Positions 12,642 to 24,484 of a stretch of DNA of 64,000 bases are shown piece after piece. The notes under the pieces were generated by a model, which saw nothing but the letters and a program-made list of their open reading frames with translations, did not search any database and had not been told where the DNA came from. This DNA comes from Congeria kusceri (Eukaryota > Mollusca > Bivalvia > Myida > Dreissenidae): positions 46,253,548-46,317,547 of the forward strand of contig CM051034.1 of the NCBI GenBank assembly GCA_027627225.1, read 5' to 3'. The translations under genes were made by a program, and so were the position numbers. How positions within the stretch are numbered: position 1 is the stretch's first letter; the number at the start of each line of letters is the position of its first letter.

Positions 12642-14072
12642 GGAAGTATAAACAAACCAGAAATAAAAGCTGAAGGAAGAAAAGTTAGACACACTGGAAA
12701 ATCTTGAATCATCATTCCATGTCATATCTAAGCAAAAAATGAAGCTGCTTTCTGACATGATAATTAAGTTTGCCTTCATTTCTCATTGATGTTTCTAGGG
12801 AGGTATTTGCAAACAAACCATAAAAACATCTCCATGTTGTTACTGCATCCTCCTAGAAGACATTGCCTTTTTCCAATCTTACAATAGGAAGAGGAATAAA
12901 TGTGAAGGCAAGGCCATAACAATAACTGTCCTTTTATGTTGTAACCTGATCAAGTGAAATACAATTCACAATTCTGAGAAACACAGAAATACTTTTTCCA
13001 CCTGCTAGGAACAGAGCTTGTGTTAGAAAATATACAGGTTGCTACTGGAAACAATATGACAAGTAAAGCAGCTAAGGGAGACAACATTTGTATGTTGTTG
13101 TTTTTGTTGTTGTTTTTTTCTCATGGCAATAACTGAACTGATAATTTAAAATGTTAAGTGTTTTGTTTGGATTTTTCGCTAATTCTACATGACCCATACA
13201 CTGTTTCAGATTTGTTTCACTTCACAATTAAGGTTTGAACAACCAGTTCTGCATTAATTTTGTTTCCCATATCGTATGCAACAATTATTATCAGGGCAAC
13301 TGAAAATCAACTAATGCAAAACCTAAGTGTGCCAATTAAGATTTATGTGATAAAACATATTGCACCATTGCACCAACCAAAAAAAAATATTTCCATCTGT
13401 GGAAAGTACACAGAGTGGGAAATGGGCGGCAACCCAATGTAATTGCTTCTGACAAACTGGGGTATATTTTTTACATGGAAGCTTCTCGTATTTTATATGA
13501 AAGCTTTTCGCTATGTCTGGAAAATGATCACATCCAATTTTCTTACAGATCGGATGGAATATTGAGCGATGTGATATAATTTTCAGCAAATAAATTGGAT
13601 TAAATGTGTTGCCATGGAAACTGGTGATCTTGTGTCAATACAAGACACCAGTGTAAACACTTTTATGGTTGTGTGCCAACCACGAAGTCAACCAACAGTC
13701 TCATGTTCAATCACCCTTTGCCCGCTATTTCTGGTGTTGAAATACCGTACTGCTCAAAATTCTGTGTCCACCAACCAGCGATTGCCTTAAAAGCAGACAA
13801 TTCTGGAATTATACACTCAGCTAACAGTTACTTTTTACATTGGTCATTTCTTTATATGCCAGGAACACAAAGCAAGAAAAATCACGATCATCCATTACAT
13901 CTGCAAAGTTCTCTCTTTTAATTTATTTACCAGACAGATTTTTAAATAGGATGCCAACAGCGAAATAAGTTTGTGTAACAATTTTAGCAACTGCTACTCT
14001 ACTTCATATCTATTTCATTGATCAGGTATTGGTTATGAAAGACAGTGCACTTTTACTAATTAAAATAATTAA

Positions 14073-14135
14073 ACAAGAGGGCCATGATGCCCCAAAGCGC
14101 TCACCTGGGAACTGGTACAGATGAAAAACATACTA
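14073..14135 (+). repeat. Fragment of a dispersed mollusc-type repeat (left end)
   Basis: 'caagagggccatgatgcccc' followed by 'aaagcgctcacctgg' resembles the start of an element I associate with bivalve genomes. The probable right end of the same type is at 16640-16727, so the two may bracket one interrupted copy (inference). Confidence 0.4.
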
Positions 14136-15594
14136 TTGTGACAAGTTTGAAAATTAAGGTAAATGAACAATACGCAAAGGGGGATAGGATCAGTTTGATT
14201 TAAAACATTGGTTAGTGCAATGGGCTAACTAAAGTACGAGTTGGGTAGTGGATGTGCGGTGTTTTTACTAATGGTTCTCAAATCGTTTTTCTCGATATTC
14301 TTACCTGACCATTTTTCATTAAGTCAGTGACAATTCTGGAAAATGCAGAAACAGTAGATTCTGATGTCTTTTTCGCAGACAGTTTTAGAGAACTAGTTGC
14401 AATGCAATAATTGCAATGGCTGTGCTATAAGGTCAAGTTTTGCTTTTTCTTTGATAATTTTCTGTCCAATGATGATAAATAATGTTAATGCAGGCTGTGA
14501 AGACATCAATGTTGAATGTACAAATAAATGCATGCAAGGTTTGCAACTGTTGGAAATCAAATTACATCGTTAATCTCTTAATTGGTCCCTATGACAACAA
14601 TAACCGTCTGCCGCTTGTCAAAAAGGAGCAGTAACGATTGTCCGGTTTAGTCTGAATTTTCGCGCCTACAATGCTAGTCATTGACACCTGTATTGTGCGA
14701 AAAACAATCACCTGGCCCACTCAACATCAGAGTGTAACAGTCGACATCATTAGGTAATATCGCGCGTACCACCCATGCCAACATCTTTTCTTCGATGTTG
14801 CTCTGATTACCAGCCAAAATACAGCTATGGGTCATAAAAAAACGTGCAACACGTGGAGGGCGGTTACAGTAACTGTATGTCAATACTAACCTATCTGAAT
14901 TACAATAAAATTATTGATACGGCGTAACTGCTTGCCATTGTAATGGAAATCTTTATGGTGACAAAAGACCGAGAAACAGTATGTACCTCCCATCATTCGA
15001 GATGGATCTACTGATACCCAAGTATGTTGTTTTGCTCTACGAAAGTTTTATACAAAAGTTAAGATTTCACAGTTCTTTGCGCTACACAATTTTTTTATCA
15101 CGGTCAATACACCCCCGCTTTCCATGCGGATGACGTGACGTTGTAGATATCAGCATAATTGTCCCGCGCTTTTCTAGCAGAACATTGAGTTTACATGCAA
15201 TGCATGTACATCTTAACTGTAAATAGAACTGGTGTTTACGTCACGTGAACAGTAAAATTCTGATAGGTGTTTCAAATTTCGATTTTATTATACGCATTTT
15301 CATACGTGATGTTATAATTACTAAATAGTTGAAAATATGTTATGTTACACATTAAGGACAACAATGAAAAACGTCGTTGTGAGTTAATATCGGTAACTTT
15401 TTTTATGTCGTGAAAACCGGCTAGTGTATACATAGGTGTACCGCTCAAATGTCAAATGTACCGGCGATTTTTTGTCAATGTCCCGTTTTGGCCTGAAAAA
15501 GATTATAGCATGTATGAAGTTTGGTCAACATTGAATTAAAAATCGGGTGTGCAAGCCAATCATTTATAACTTGTTGATGTTTTTTTTCCAAATA

Positions 15595-16727
15595 CAAGGG
15601 GCAATAACTCCAGTGTTTCTGGCCTGATCAAGCTTATATTTCACTTCACCTGTAGTCTTTCGTTCACAGACAAAATGTGCACAATTGGTGAAGATTGGAT
15701 GAAAAATGAAGTCTCTATCCTGAATAATGTCCATTTTTGTAAAAAAAAATTCACAAAGGGCAATAAATCTGGTGTTTCTGACCCGATTTTGCTTATATTC
15801 GAATTCACTTTTAATCTTATGGTAATAGACAAACTGTGCAAGATTGGTGAAGATTGGATTAAAAATGAAGTCTCTATCCTGAATAATGTTCATAGTTGCA
15901 TATTTTTCACAAACAAAGGGCAATAACTCTGGTGTTTCTGGTCCGATCTTGCTTATATTCGACTTCAACTGTAATCTCACGGTAATAGACAAACTGTGCA
16001 AGATTGGTGAAGATTGGATGAAAAATGAAGTCTCTATTCTGAAGAATGTCCATTTTTGTAAAAAAAATTATAAACAAAGGGCAATAACTCTGGTGTTTGA
16101 AACATGATCTGGCCCATTTTTGCTGAGCTCTGATGGTCATACACAAACTGTGAAAGTTTGATTAAGATTGAATGGAAAATTAAGTCTTTATGTTGGAAAA
16201 AGGCATTTTTGCAATGTTTTTGCATGAAAAAGGGGCAATAACTCTAGTGTTACTGGTGTGATCTGACCCAATAACAATCCCACCCGGGATTTTATGGTCA
16301 TACACAAACTGTGTAAAATTTTTAAGTGTTAAAAGGCCCAAAATTTTGACAAATTTCAAACTAGAGATATCAACATTGGCCTATAAGTTCATTTTAATAT
16401 AGGGAATAAGTGTTCTATATTTGAATGAAATCCCTTAAGCCATTTCTGAGAAACCAGCTTACCGAAAAACTTTAACCTGTCCATATAGCTTATGTAACAT
16501 TTCTAAGTATAAAAAGGCCCATAATTTTGACAAATTTCAAACTAGAGTTACCAATCTTGGCCTATAGGTTTTTAATGTGGGGAATAAATGTTTTAAGTTT
16601 GAATGAAGTCCCTCAAGCCATTCCTGAGAAACTAGCTTACCGAAAAACTTTAACCTAGCTCGGACGCCGACAGCGACACCGGGGCGAGTAGAATAGCGTG
16701 CCTTTTCTTCGAAGTCGAGCTAAAAAC
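15595..16727 (+). repeat. gggcaataactc repeat: about five 160-bp units plus two 180-bp units
   Basis: 'gggcaata' recurs near 15599, 15758, 15918, 16079 and 16234, each followed by 'tctggtgtttctg' and 'gtgcaagattggtgaagatt' variants. From 16330 a second module with 'ttttgacaaatttcaaact' repeats once at 180 bp. The element ends with 'gccgacagcgacaccgg' and 'gtcgagctaaaaac', about 105 bp from the KDM3 splice donor at 16832. Confidence 0.8.
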
Positions 16728-16832
16728 AGACAAGTAAGGCAATAGGAGATTTCGCCACCCCTGATTTGGCATTGGGAATTGGTCCTTTGAGCAGACCCTG
16801 TTATATAAGGAAAAATATCCCTGGAAGCTCAC

Positions 16833-17039
16833 CTTTGACGTGTGGTTGTAGGACTGTATGACGGCAGTATACCATTGGGTGGTCCCCTCCGCCCTGTACA
16901 CCTCCAGCCGGTAGCCGACCAGGACGGTGGGGGTGGTCAGGAGGATCTTCTGGCCATCCTGGTAGTCTAGCCACTCCTTGAGGCTGGCCTGTACAGTGGG
17001 CCTCGACACCGCCGTGGAGTGTGTGTTCTCATCTCCCTC
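16833..17039 (-). CDS. KDM3: KDM3/JMJD1C-like histone demethylase, internal exon
   Basis: This is a 207-base exon (69 codons, phase 0 to phase 0), with an atttcag acceptor and an AAG|gtgagc donor. The peptide runs from EGDENTHSTAV through a polar helix-like stretch (QASLKEWLDYQDGQKI) to VGYRLEVYRAEGTTQWYTAV and ends NHTSK. The GYR.EVYR....TQW segment corresponds to the GYRVRVYR...TQW block of JMJD1C and GHRVKIYQ of KDM3B. The distance from the preceding FQ border to this block (about 49 residues) is close to the vertebrate spacing. The open frame extends past the donor to about 16650, but that extension lies in a dispersed repeat and is not coding. GC content is high compared with the introns. 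Confidence 0.9.
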
Positions 17040-17199
17040 CTGAAATTGGTACGGAGAATTAGACAATGTTTGCTAAAATAATTGTGTGCCCAGCCTATGG
17101 GTAGCCATTGATAAACCCATATCATTCTGTTAGTTTGTTCATAATCATTACCTTAATGTTTTAAATAAAGATGAAGAAAACAAGATTCTGTGTTTGATA

Positions 17200-17605
17200 A
17201 ACACACATGCCCCCCTGTTGGGGCTGGATAGCCCATTTCTTATTCCAAATTAATTCAAGGTCAAGGTCAAAGTGAGGTTGGGTGATAAGGGTGATTTGGG
17301 AACGGTCATATGTAACAAATGTGTAAATATCCAAGTGTTGTAGTAAGCGGTGTTGGTGCTAGACGAAACGGTAAAATCTAGTTAACCAAGAAATTGCACT
17401 TCTGAATTATTACAAGTCCAAATTAGTTCAAAGTCAAGGTCAAAAGTGAGGTTGGGTGATATGGGTGGATTGGGGATGGTCATAAACGGTGTTGGTGCTA
17501 GACGAAATGGTAAAATCTACTTAACCTTGTCACGGACGGACGGACGGACGGACAGACAGGACAATCACTATATGCCTCCCACATAAGATGCCAGGGGCAT
17601 AAAAA
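17200..17605 (+). repeat. Dispersed repeat with GGAC run and ggggcataaaaa end
   Basis: It runs from 'acacatgcccccctgttggg' to 'gccaggggcataaaaa'. It contains an internal duplication of a 'caaggtcaaagtgaggttgg' segment and a GGAC/GGACA run at 17529-17560. It includes TCAAGGTCAAGGTCAAAG at 17255-17272. Confidence 0.65.
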
Positions 17606-17734
17606 CCCAGGTTTAAAGTGAGATGAATTACTGACAGTTTGCTTAAGTATTTGTGTTCACAGTGACCCAGTGTCCTCCAATGACAAGACAGACATGGGAC
17701 AAAGACAGTACTAGAACTCCACGAGTCGGATGTG

Positions 17735-18010
17735 TCGCCTTACAGGGCATAACTCAAGTACTATAAGAGCAATTATGCCGAAAACTGAACTTGATGCCTA
17801 CTAACACGTTCCTAAAGTTTCATAATGATTTCACAAAACCTTCTCACATTATTGTCTGCACAAGCCTGATCTGAACTTTTTTTCAAGGGGCATAACTCAT
17901 GTATGATCAGAGCAATTATGCTGAAAACTGAACCTAACACTTCCCTAAAGTGTCATAATGATTGCAAAAAAACCTCTCAAGTTATTATCTGCACAAACTG
18001 AAGGGGACAC
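17735..18010 (+). repeat. Dispersed repeat with two ggcataactca units
   Basis: Two diverged copies carry 'gggcataactca', 'agagcaattatg', 'ctgaaaactgaac' and 'cctaaagtttcataatgatt'. Non-coding. Confidence 0.6.
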
Positions 18011-18240
18011 CAGTTGCTATGATCAGACACCACAGCTGCCAAAAGTATTTTCAGGCCACACAAAGATGATCAAAGAAAAATGATCAGAACACTGGCCCTA
18101 TTGGCAGTGAAAATGTGTGGTCAGGTATCTGTTTGCAAGCCAAATGTTTCTGAGTAGCTAGTAATATGGAGTTAGGGCCAGTAACAATTATGTTATTGCC
18201 AGACCTGGACTGTCATGGATTTGGGGGCTTCCATGAAAAC

Positions 18241-18600
18241 AATCCCATATCTGTTAGTTCTTTATCAATGCCATGTAGTGTAAAATACAGGTGAATAAAC
18301 AATCCCATATCTGTTAGTTCTTTATCAATGCCATGTAGTGTAAAATACAGGTGAATAAACAATCCCATATCTGTTAGTTCTTTATCAATGCCATGTAGTG
18401 TAAAATAAAGGTGAATAAACAATCCCATATCTGTTAGTTCTTTATCAATGCCATGTAGTGTAAAATAAAGGTGAATAAACAATCCCATATCTGTTAGTTC
18501 TTTATCAATGTCATGTAGTGTAAAATAAAGGTGAATAAACAATCCCATATCTGTTAGTTCTTTATCAATGTAATGTAGTGTAAAATAAAGGTGAATAAAC
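18241..18600. repeat. Exact 60-bp tandem array, 6 copies
   Basis: Six head-to-tail 60-bp units, each starting 'aatcccatatctgttagttc', differ only at one or two positions (tac/taa and a few substitutions). The minus-strand frame of a 20-residue repeat here is a by-product of the period. Very low divergence means recent amplification. Confidence 0.97.
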
Positions 18601-18629
18601 AATCCTGGTGTAAAGTTATTTTCTGGCAA

Positions 18630-18845
18630 AAACTGCACGATTTTTAATTTAGGCGGAAAAATGCGTGATTTTAAATTTAGGCGAAAAATGCATGATTTTC
18701 AATTTTGGCGAAAACTGCATGATTTTTAATTTTGGCCAAAACTGCACGATTTTCAATTTTGGCAAAAACTGCACGATTTTCAATTTTGGCGAAAACTGCA
18801 TGATTTTCAATTTTGCCGAAAACTGCATGATTTTCAATTTTCATG
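18630..18845. repeat. 27-bp tandem array, about 8 copies
   Basis: Units of 'aaaactgcatgattttcaat' plus 'tttggcg', moderately diverged, start about 30 bp after the 60-bp array ends. Confidence 0.92.
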
Positions 18846-19699
18846 TTTGCTAGGAGCCTTTACAATTGTTCATGTAAAAGCCACAAAATCTTAACATAAT
18901 AAGCTACAAGATCTTCACATAATAAGCTACAAAATCTTGACCTTTGGACTTAGGAAATAAAACTAAGACAAATATAACCTCAACAAACAGTGTTTGCCTT
19001 GTTATGAGTGAATAATTTGTTGATAAAACTCCAAACTACAAAATAGAACCATTGAATATCCCATGCAGACTGTTTGCCAAAAAAAGCAATCATTCTCTCA
19101 TTGTTTACACTGCCAAACAGATTGCAAAAATGATAGATGAATGAAATGCTGAAAGCTGTTCAGGTCTGATTTCTTTAAATTTCTCCAAACAATCCATGTT
19201 GATTGAGCAGATCTAAGACCACCTGATTAAGTGCTAGTAACTATGCAGATACCAACAATAAATTCATAAGAAAAGTTGCATTTTCTTGACACAAAGACAA
19301 GAACAGAGTTTTGACAGATAATTAGTCCGTAAGGAATGGAAAAATGAGGCAGTTATGAAAGGAACAAGAGTGCTCATGAGTGATGTCTGGAGTTAGATGG
19401 AGAAAAAACAGTCTTGAAACATGCAAACAACTAGGTTGATTAACCAACTGAAAGCAACCGCTTAGCTTCAGTCAGCATAGTTGCCTTCTGCAGTTTTCAT
19501 ATTTTAAGTTTGTTTTTCATAGGTTTTTAAAAACTATCCACAAAGACAATAAATTTTCTATGGACTTTCTGAGTAGGAGTTATTTGTAACATGTTTGTTT
19601 GTTGTGTCTGTTGTGCTTTGCCCGACTTGTCAGACACAGGTAATTTTACTGTCAGAGAAGTAAATCTTTCCTGTCTAGTTGTCCACGGACAAGTACAAT

Positions 19700-19835
19700 T
19701 TCAGGGTGTGAAAATGATGTAAGAGTTGGAAGTTAATTACCATATTATCATATTCTCAATAATCAATATTCCATATTACCAAATTCAGGGTGTGAAAATG
19801 ATGTAAGAGTTGGAAGTTAATTACCATATTATCAT
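19700..19835. repeat. Direct duplication of about 50 bp
   Basis: 'cagggtgtgaaaatgatgta' through 'taccatattatcat' occurs twice. The preceding 'gtcagagaagtaaa' segment recurs near 34620, where 'tttatttggacaagtg' segments also recur (34790-34890), so this belongs to a dispersed family. Confidence 0.7.
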
Positions 19836-20101
19836 GTTCTTATGCATTTGAAATACAAATAGTGTGTTATTTATCATTTAATAAAAATAAAAAAATAAAA
19901 TAGATCAGGAGGGCCTGGGATGAAAACAATATTTTATTTGGACAAGTAACTGATGCATGCAGACAAGAATATATTTTTGCAATGAACTTGTCCATGCACA
20001 AGTAAACAATAGTCCATTGTTATTCCCTTTGTTACATTAAAACCTTACAATTCTGGAGTTTGGCTCAACTTTACATGATTCCCCCCGAGGTGTGTTTTTT
20101 G

Positions 20102-20507
20102 TTTTATCACATGCTATACCTTGTTTCCTGTGTAGTACAACCATTACGAATATTTCTATCTTACACATGTGTAAGATAACATTTTAAGCGTTTTCATAGG
20201 CTACGTATTCTTTGACTGGCCAATGGCATGACATTATTTTGGTGAAATGACGTCGTCAACATGAAATGACGTCACGTCAGTACACAACTTTGAGAATTTA
20301 CCAACTTATTTTGGTAAAATTTGAAGGTTTTTTTTCTGTTTATAAGCATGTGATAAAAAAGATCTGACACTCGTTGTCATTTCATACCATATTTTATTAA
20401 ACTTGTCCAGGAAATTCGTTAGTAAGCTCGCCAAAAGCTCGCTTACTTACAAAATTCCTGAACTTGTTTAATAAATTATAGTATGAAATGACAACTCGTG
20501 TCAGATC
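20102..20507. repeat. Nested inverted-repeat (hairpin) element
   Basis: 'ttttatcacatgctata' at 20102-20118 is inverted at 20341-20358. Between them is a 22-bp perfect palindrome at 20157-20178. A second hairpin follows at 20361-20507, with arms of about 65-70 bp that start 'gatctgacac' and end 'gtgtcagatc'. A full CRE octamer TGACGTCA is at 20267-20274. Confidence 0.7.
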
Positions 20508-21009
20508 CTATATATCTATAACTTTATATGTGAACACCTGGTGCAAATATCATAGTTTTGGGCGGCGGTCAGAATTGGAAGGTACCTGTAACCTCTCCAT
20601 ATTGGTGTTCGTGTTTTTAGTCATTTTATGCTGTTTTAATGTATTATAAACAGTATTTGTCACTCTTGGCGATTTTTACTTTAAAAAGTATGGACCGACA
20701 ATACACTGAACACTCACTGGTAGAACACAGTACACATTCAGGTACTTATTTCAGATGTAAAATATATGTTTTTCAAGACTGTCTGAAATTGTTTTCTTTC
20801 ATTTTAGTTCACGTTTGCGTTTGTTAAAAAATCTACCATGCCGTTTCATACCTGAAACATGCTGATGTTCCGTGTCTTATGTATTTTCTATCAATTTAAC
20901 TTATAATTGCCATATTCACATGTTTTTTAGACTTGCATACACAAACAACGTCTTGATTTAACAGAGAGGGCGCATTTTGGGCTATTTTAAAAAGAGCGGT
21001 TATCGATAC

Positions 21010-21186
21010 GTTTTAACACAGTGAGTAACTGACAACTGCCCTACTTGAATCAGAGGTAGGGGGAGAATGGCCGTAGAAATTATCTCATGACCAATCACCA
21101 CACCAATTATGTGGCCCAGCTGTGGCTCGAACTCACAAACCCCAGATTGAGAGTCCAGCCCTCTACCAGCTGAGCTAGCCGGGCCC
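21010..21186 (-). mobile_element. tRNA-derived SINE-like sequence, diverged
   Basis: On the minus strand the tRNA-like head (about 21112-21185) reads GGCTAGCTCAGCTGGTAGAG (A-box), an anticodon loop CTCTCAA, and GAGTTCGAGCC (B-box). The body shares 'gtaactgacaa' and 'tatgtggcc' with the SINE at 59476-59714. No clear target duplication was found. It is not a functional tRNA gene: the T arm and acceptor stem are degenerate. Confidence 0.6.
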
Positions 21187-21755
21187 ATAACTTAATATAC
21201 TTAGCGCAAGCGATATAAGTAAGCAATTCTTTTGCCCTCCACAATTTTGTGCAAACACCCACTACATGCTAGCCACAAGAAAGATGACTAGCATTAAAAA
21301 CACCTTCCATCAAATGACAGCATTAAACATGCACTAGAAAACGATAATGAGCAGGTACATGAGTGAAGGGTGAAAGTACAGAATTTTGAAAATACTGAAA
21401 TCTTTTTTTAAAGCACCGAACTAAAGTTGATGTTCGACAAAACTTTCAAAAATATTGAAATCAGTGCTAATACTGAAGACTTTAACCTATGGAAGTAAAG
21501 ATTGGACTTACTCATTAAATCCAAACACCTAGATGTACAACTAACAACTAACACAGCGCTGACCCAAGGGATGGCCATGAATCATGGCTACAGGCAAGTG
21601 TAGCTGGTAACATTTGTTAACTTGGAGCATGAATGTGGCCATAAATGTGACATGAGCAAACAAACTAGCAAGTGGCATGTGTATGTTCTCTAAACAGGAC
21701 AACAAGCCCTGGGTGAGACCTGGAAATAGTAAATGTATAATAGAGATAGAGGCTA

Positions 21756-21969
21756 TTTGTTGATTTCGGTGTAAGATCGTATTTTATTTCACCAGTGTCC
21801 ATAGAAAATAGATATTTTAGAAAATAACTATTTTCTATGATCACGAGTGAAATAAAATACGATCAGAAAATAACTATTTTCTATGATCACGAATGAAATA
21901 AAATACGATGTTACACCGAAATTGATCATAGAAAATAGAAATTTTAGATCTTACACCGAAATCAACAAA
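21756..21969. mobile_element. Small hairpin element with 23-bp perfect inverted ends
   Basis: The ends at 21756-21778 and 21947-21969 are exact inverses (tttgttgatttcggtgtaag…). Inside, 'cgtattttatttcac' and its inverse, and 'gaaaataactattttctatg' copies, make several alternative hairpins. Non-coding, 214 bp. Confidence 0.75.
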
Positions 21970-22054
21970 TTTTCTTTTTATTTTATGCTTTTGGACAATG
22001 AGTAAATAAAATTGCGCGAGATAAGCTTAAACGTCGTCACAAGTTCGTGTATTC

Positions 22055-22109
22055 TGACGTCATAAAAATTGCGTCATAAATGATTCCTGACGTCATAAAA
22101 ATGACGTCA
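22055..22109. promoter_or_regulatory. Cluster of three CRE palindromes (TGACGTCA)
   Basis: Full TGACGTCA octamers occur at 22055-22062, 22088-22095 and 22102-22109, with a partial 'gcgtca' between. TGACGTCA is the consensus site of CREB/ATF factors. Here they lie in repeat-like 'gacgtcataaaaat' modules deep in an intron, so function is doubtful. Confidence 0.4.
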
Positions 22110-23893
22110 TAAATAATTCCAAAACTATCACTTGTTAGTATGGTGGGAAAAAAGTGCCATATTTTGTGATTCGATTTCGCTAAATTATAATTTTGTTGAA
22201 TTGTATAATGTGTTTCATGTAAACACATGCATGTACATACTGTACATGTATATAAATTTGCCAGGGGTTGTAAACCACTACTTGTAGATCGATGCTATTC
22301 ATGGAAAAAATAGTCCGTTTTATGCTATATTTTCACTGTAAAAATATAAAATCTTTTCGAACAGTAAAAGACTTTATTCCACCAATAAAATTCGATATTT
22401 CACTGAAAAGCATATAATAAAAAGATCTATCTACTGAGTAACACGGTGCTGCTGGGTCCTGCACTATTTGGTTCCCTAGTCCCCCCTGCTGCCCCTATTG
22501 GTTGTTCAACACACAAATGTGAATTCCTTTTGAAATTCAACAAAATTCAACAACAAACGTTTGGCAAATATTCAATGACCAAAATGAATCGACTATGCTA
22601 AAAACCTTTATTACAAGCATTTAACTCATGGAAACCCTGGATTTAACAAATTATTAGAAATTACAACAAACTGGTAGGCCTTCCACCCTGCCCCTTTTTA
22701 ATAAGAAGTACATGTACTGTACCTTTTTGATCATAGATCTTTCCTTATATAAGAGTACAAAATGTATTCTAAGAATGATGAAAACTAGTTATTAAATGGA
22801 TACAAAACACCAATCAAAGGACTAATAGACCATAATTGCTATTTCTCGAAGACCAAAACATAGCATTTTTGCTAGGTATAAACCAGGTAAATTAACATTT
22901 GCAAAATAAAATTAGATGAAAACTGATCCGTCAAAAAGTGCAACATGCACTCAAGCAAAAAGAAATACAAATGCGCCACAGGCTTGAGCATGTTAAAAAA
23001 CGACCAAAACGACATAGGAGTACTAAGTCTTGTTTTCATATATCTTTTATCAATAATGAACAAGCTGACATGAACTGTGTCATCCAATTACTGTATGTAA
23101 GAATTGCTGACACATTAAAACATTCCAGATTCATGAATAAAATAACAGGAAACTAGAAAAAGCCTTTCAGCAAGGTGAATTACAGCAGACATTGATTTTC
23201 CTGACATTGATTTTCCTAATGAGGCTTGCCAAAGTAACTGCAATAAATGTGACAGACTTAACATATCCCCAGAGGTTATTTATAGCATGACATTGAACAA
23301 GAACAAGATCACTGTATCCATCATTGTGTAGGTTAACCCAATCCATTACAAAATTAATCTATCAATGCCAACCAAGAGTAATAATCAAACAACCTAGAAA
23401 ATAGTCTGCCTGTAGACACAGAAGTAATATTTAAACTACTGAACTAAGGGAGAGCAATCCAGGAGTCTTTGATAACTTCGTTTAGTTTCAAGTTATTGGT
23501 AGTGGTTTACAGACACACATTATTTCATATTTGTTTGTATCAACTTTCCAACTTTAAACTAGTGAAATTCATCTGGGACTGCTGAAAAAAATACTCATTA
23601 TGTGACAACTACCTTGCATAATGTCGTGGCAAAAAAAAAAGGTTTCAAGGGACTGTCATGGAAAAGGGCCTCAATGGGGTAATTTCTTGAAAAAATTCTT
23701 AAATTCATATATTAATACTGACATTTAATAATGGTTAAAAAAGGGTAAATATAATGAAAAAAGAGAGCACGCATTCTGAGAAAAAAATCAATTTATTTTA
23801 TGGGTCTTGTTTGGCCATTTTCATGTTTACATTTTGACGTCATAATTGTGAGAATTTTCTATAACCATAGTTTACACTCTACTTCTTTTCAAG

Positions 23894-24484
23894 CATGATA
23901 GCGCATTTGGTCAAAGAGCTGTCCAATGTCATGCCTCGTATGACAATGGTGATGACGGTGAGAATGGTGATAATGCTGCTGTTGACAATGGTGGTGATGG
24001 TGAGAATGGTGATAATGCTGCTGTTGACAATGGTGATGACTGTGAGAATGGTGATAATGCTGCTGTTGACAATGGTGATGACGGTGAGAATGGTGATAAT
24101 GCTGCTGTTGACAATGGTGGTGATGGTGAGAATGGTGATAATGCTGCTGTTGACAATGGTGGTGATGGTGAGAATGGTGATAATGCTGCTGTTGACAATG
24201 GTGATGACAGTGAGAATGGTGATCATGCTGCTGTTGACAATGGTGATGACGGTGAGAATGGTGATAATGCTGCTGTTGACAATGATGATGACGGTGACAA
24301 TGCTGCTGTTGACAATGGTGGTGATGGTGAGAATGGTGATAATGCTGCTGTTGACAATGGTGATTATGATTACAGTGATAGTGATGCTGATAATGACAAT
24401 GGTGACGGTCGTGATGATAATGATAACAAAGAAGATGATAATGATGACAATGACTTCAATCAATTACTAAGGACAGATTCAGAG
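23894..24484 (+). CDS. Candidate exon of an unknown acidic D/N/G-rich repeat protein
   Basis: Seen: a frame without an ATG is open for 197 codons between a pyrimidine-rich cttttcaag just before 23894 (AAG acceptor, weaker than CAG) and a good GAG|gtaaga donor after 24484. It starts and ends in phase 0. It reads HDSAFGQRAVQCHASY, then about ten copies of a 14-residue unit ENGDNAAVDNGDDG, then a non-repeat acidic tail (YDYSDSDADNDNGDG... NDFNQLLRTDSE). One copy is 12 bp short, an in-frame change. The acidic character continues outside the repeat, which a bare minisatellite would not require. Against: a 42-bp unit without stops opens several frames on both strands, GAT-rich tails can be microsatellite, and no partner exon was found. 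It would be antisense and nested in a KDM3 intron. I do not recognise the protein. Confidence 0.4.

Larger units (their letters stand above)
11276..16832 (-). other. KDM3 intron, 5,557 bp
   Basis: The intron is bounded by the donor of the 16833-17039 exon and the acceptor of the 11191-11275 exon. It contains the GTCTC-type array, one ~340-bp miniature element and the gggcaataactc repeat module. Positions 12650-14070 and 14140-15560 show no gene or named repeat. Confidence 0.8.

Noticed and set aside
15564..16225. Overlapping open frames on both strands with repeated segments
   Set aside because: They follow the 160-bp gggcaataactc units of a dispersed repeat.
16650..16832. Extension of the KDM3 exon reading frame to 16650
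   Set aside because: The AAG|gtgagc donor at 16832 fits the family border, and the extension runs into the end of a dispersed repeat.
18213..18638. 141-codon frame of a 20-residue repeat (MGLFIHLYFTLHGIDKELTD)
   Set aside because: By-product of the exact 60-bp array; the flanks are not coding-like.
23879..24470. Hydrophobic MLLLTMV and VNSSIITILTI repeat proteins
   Set aside because: These are other frames of the 42-bp array. The acidic frame is the only one with an open non-repeat flank ending at a good donor.
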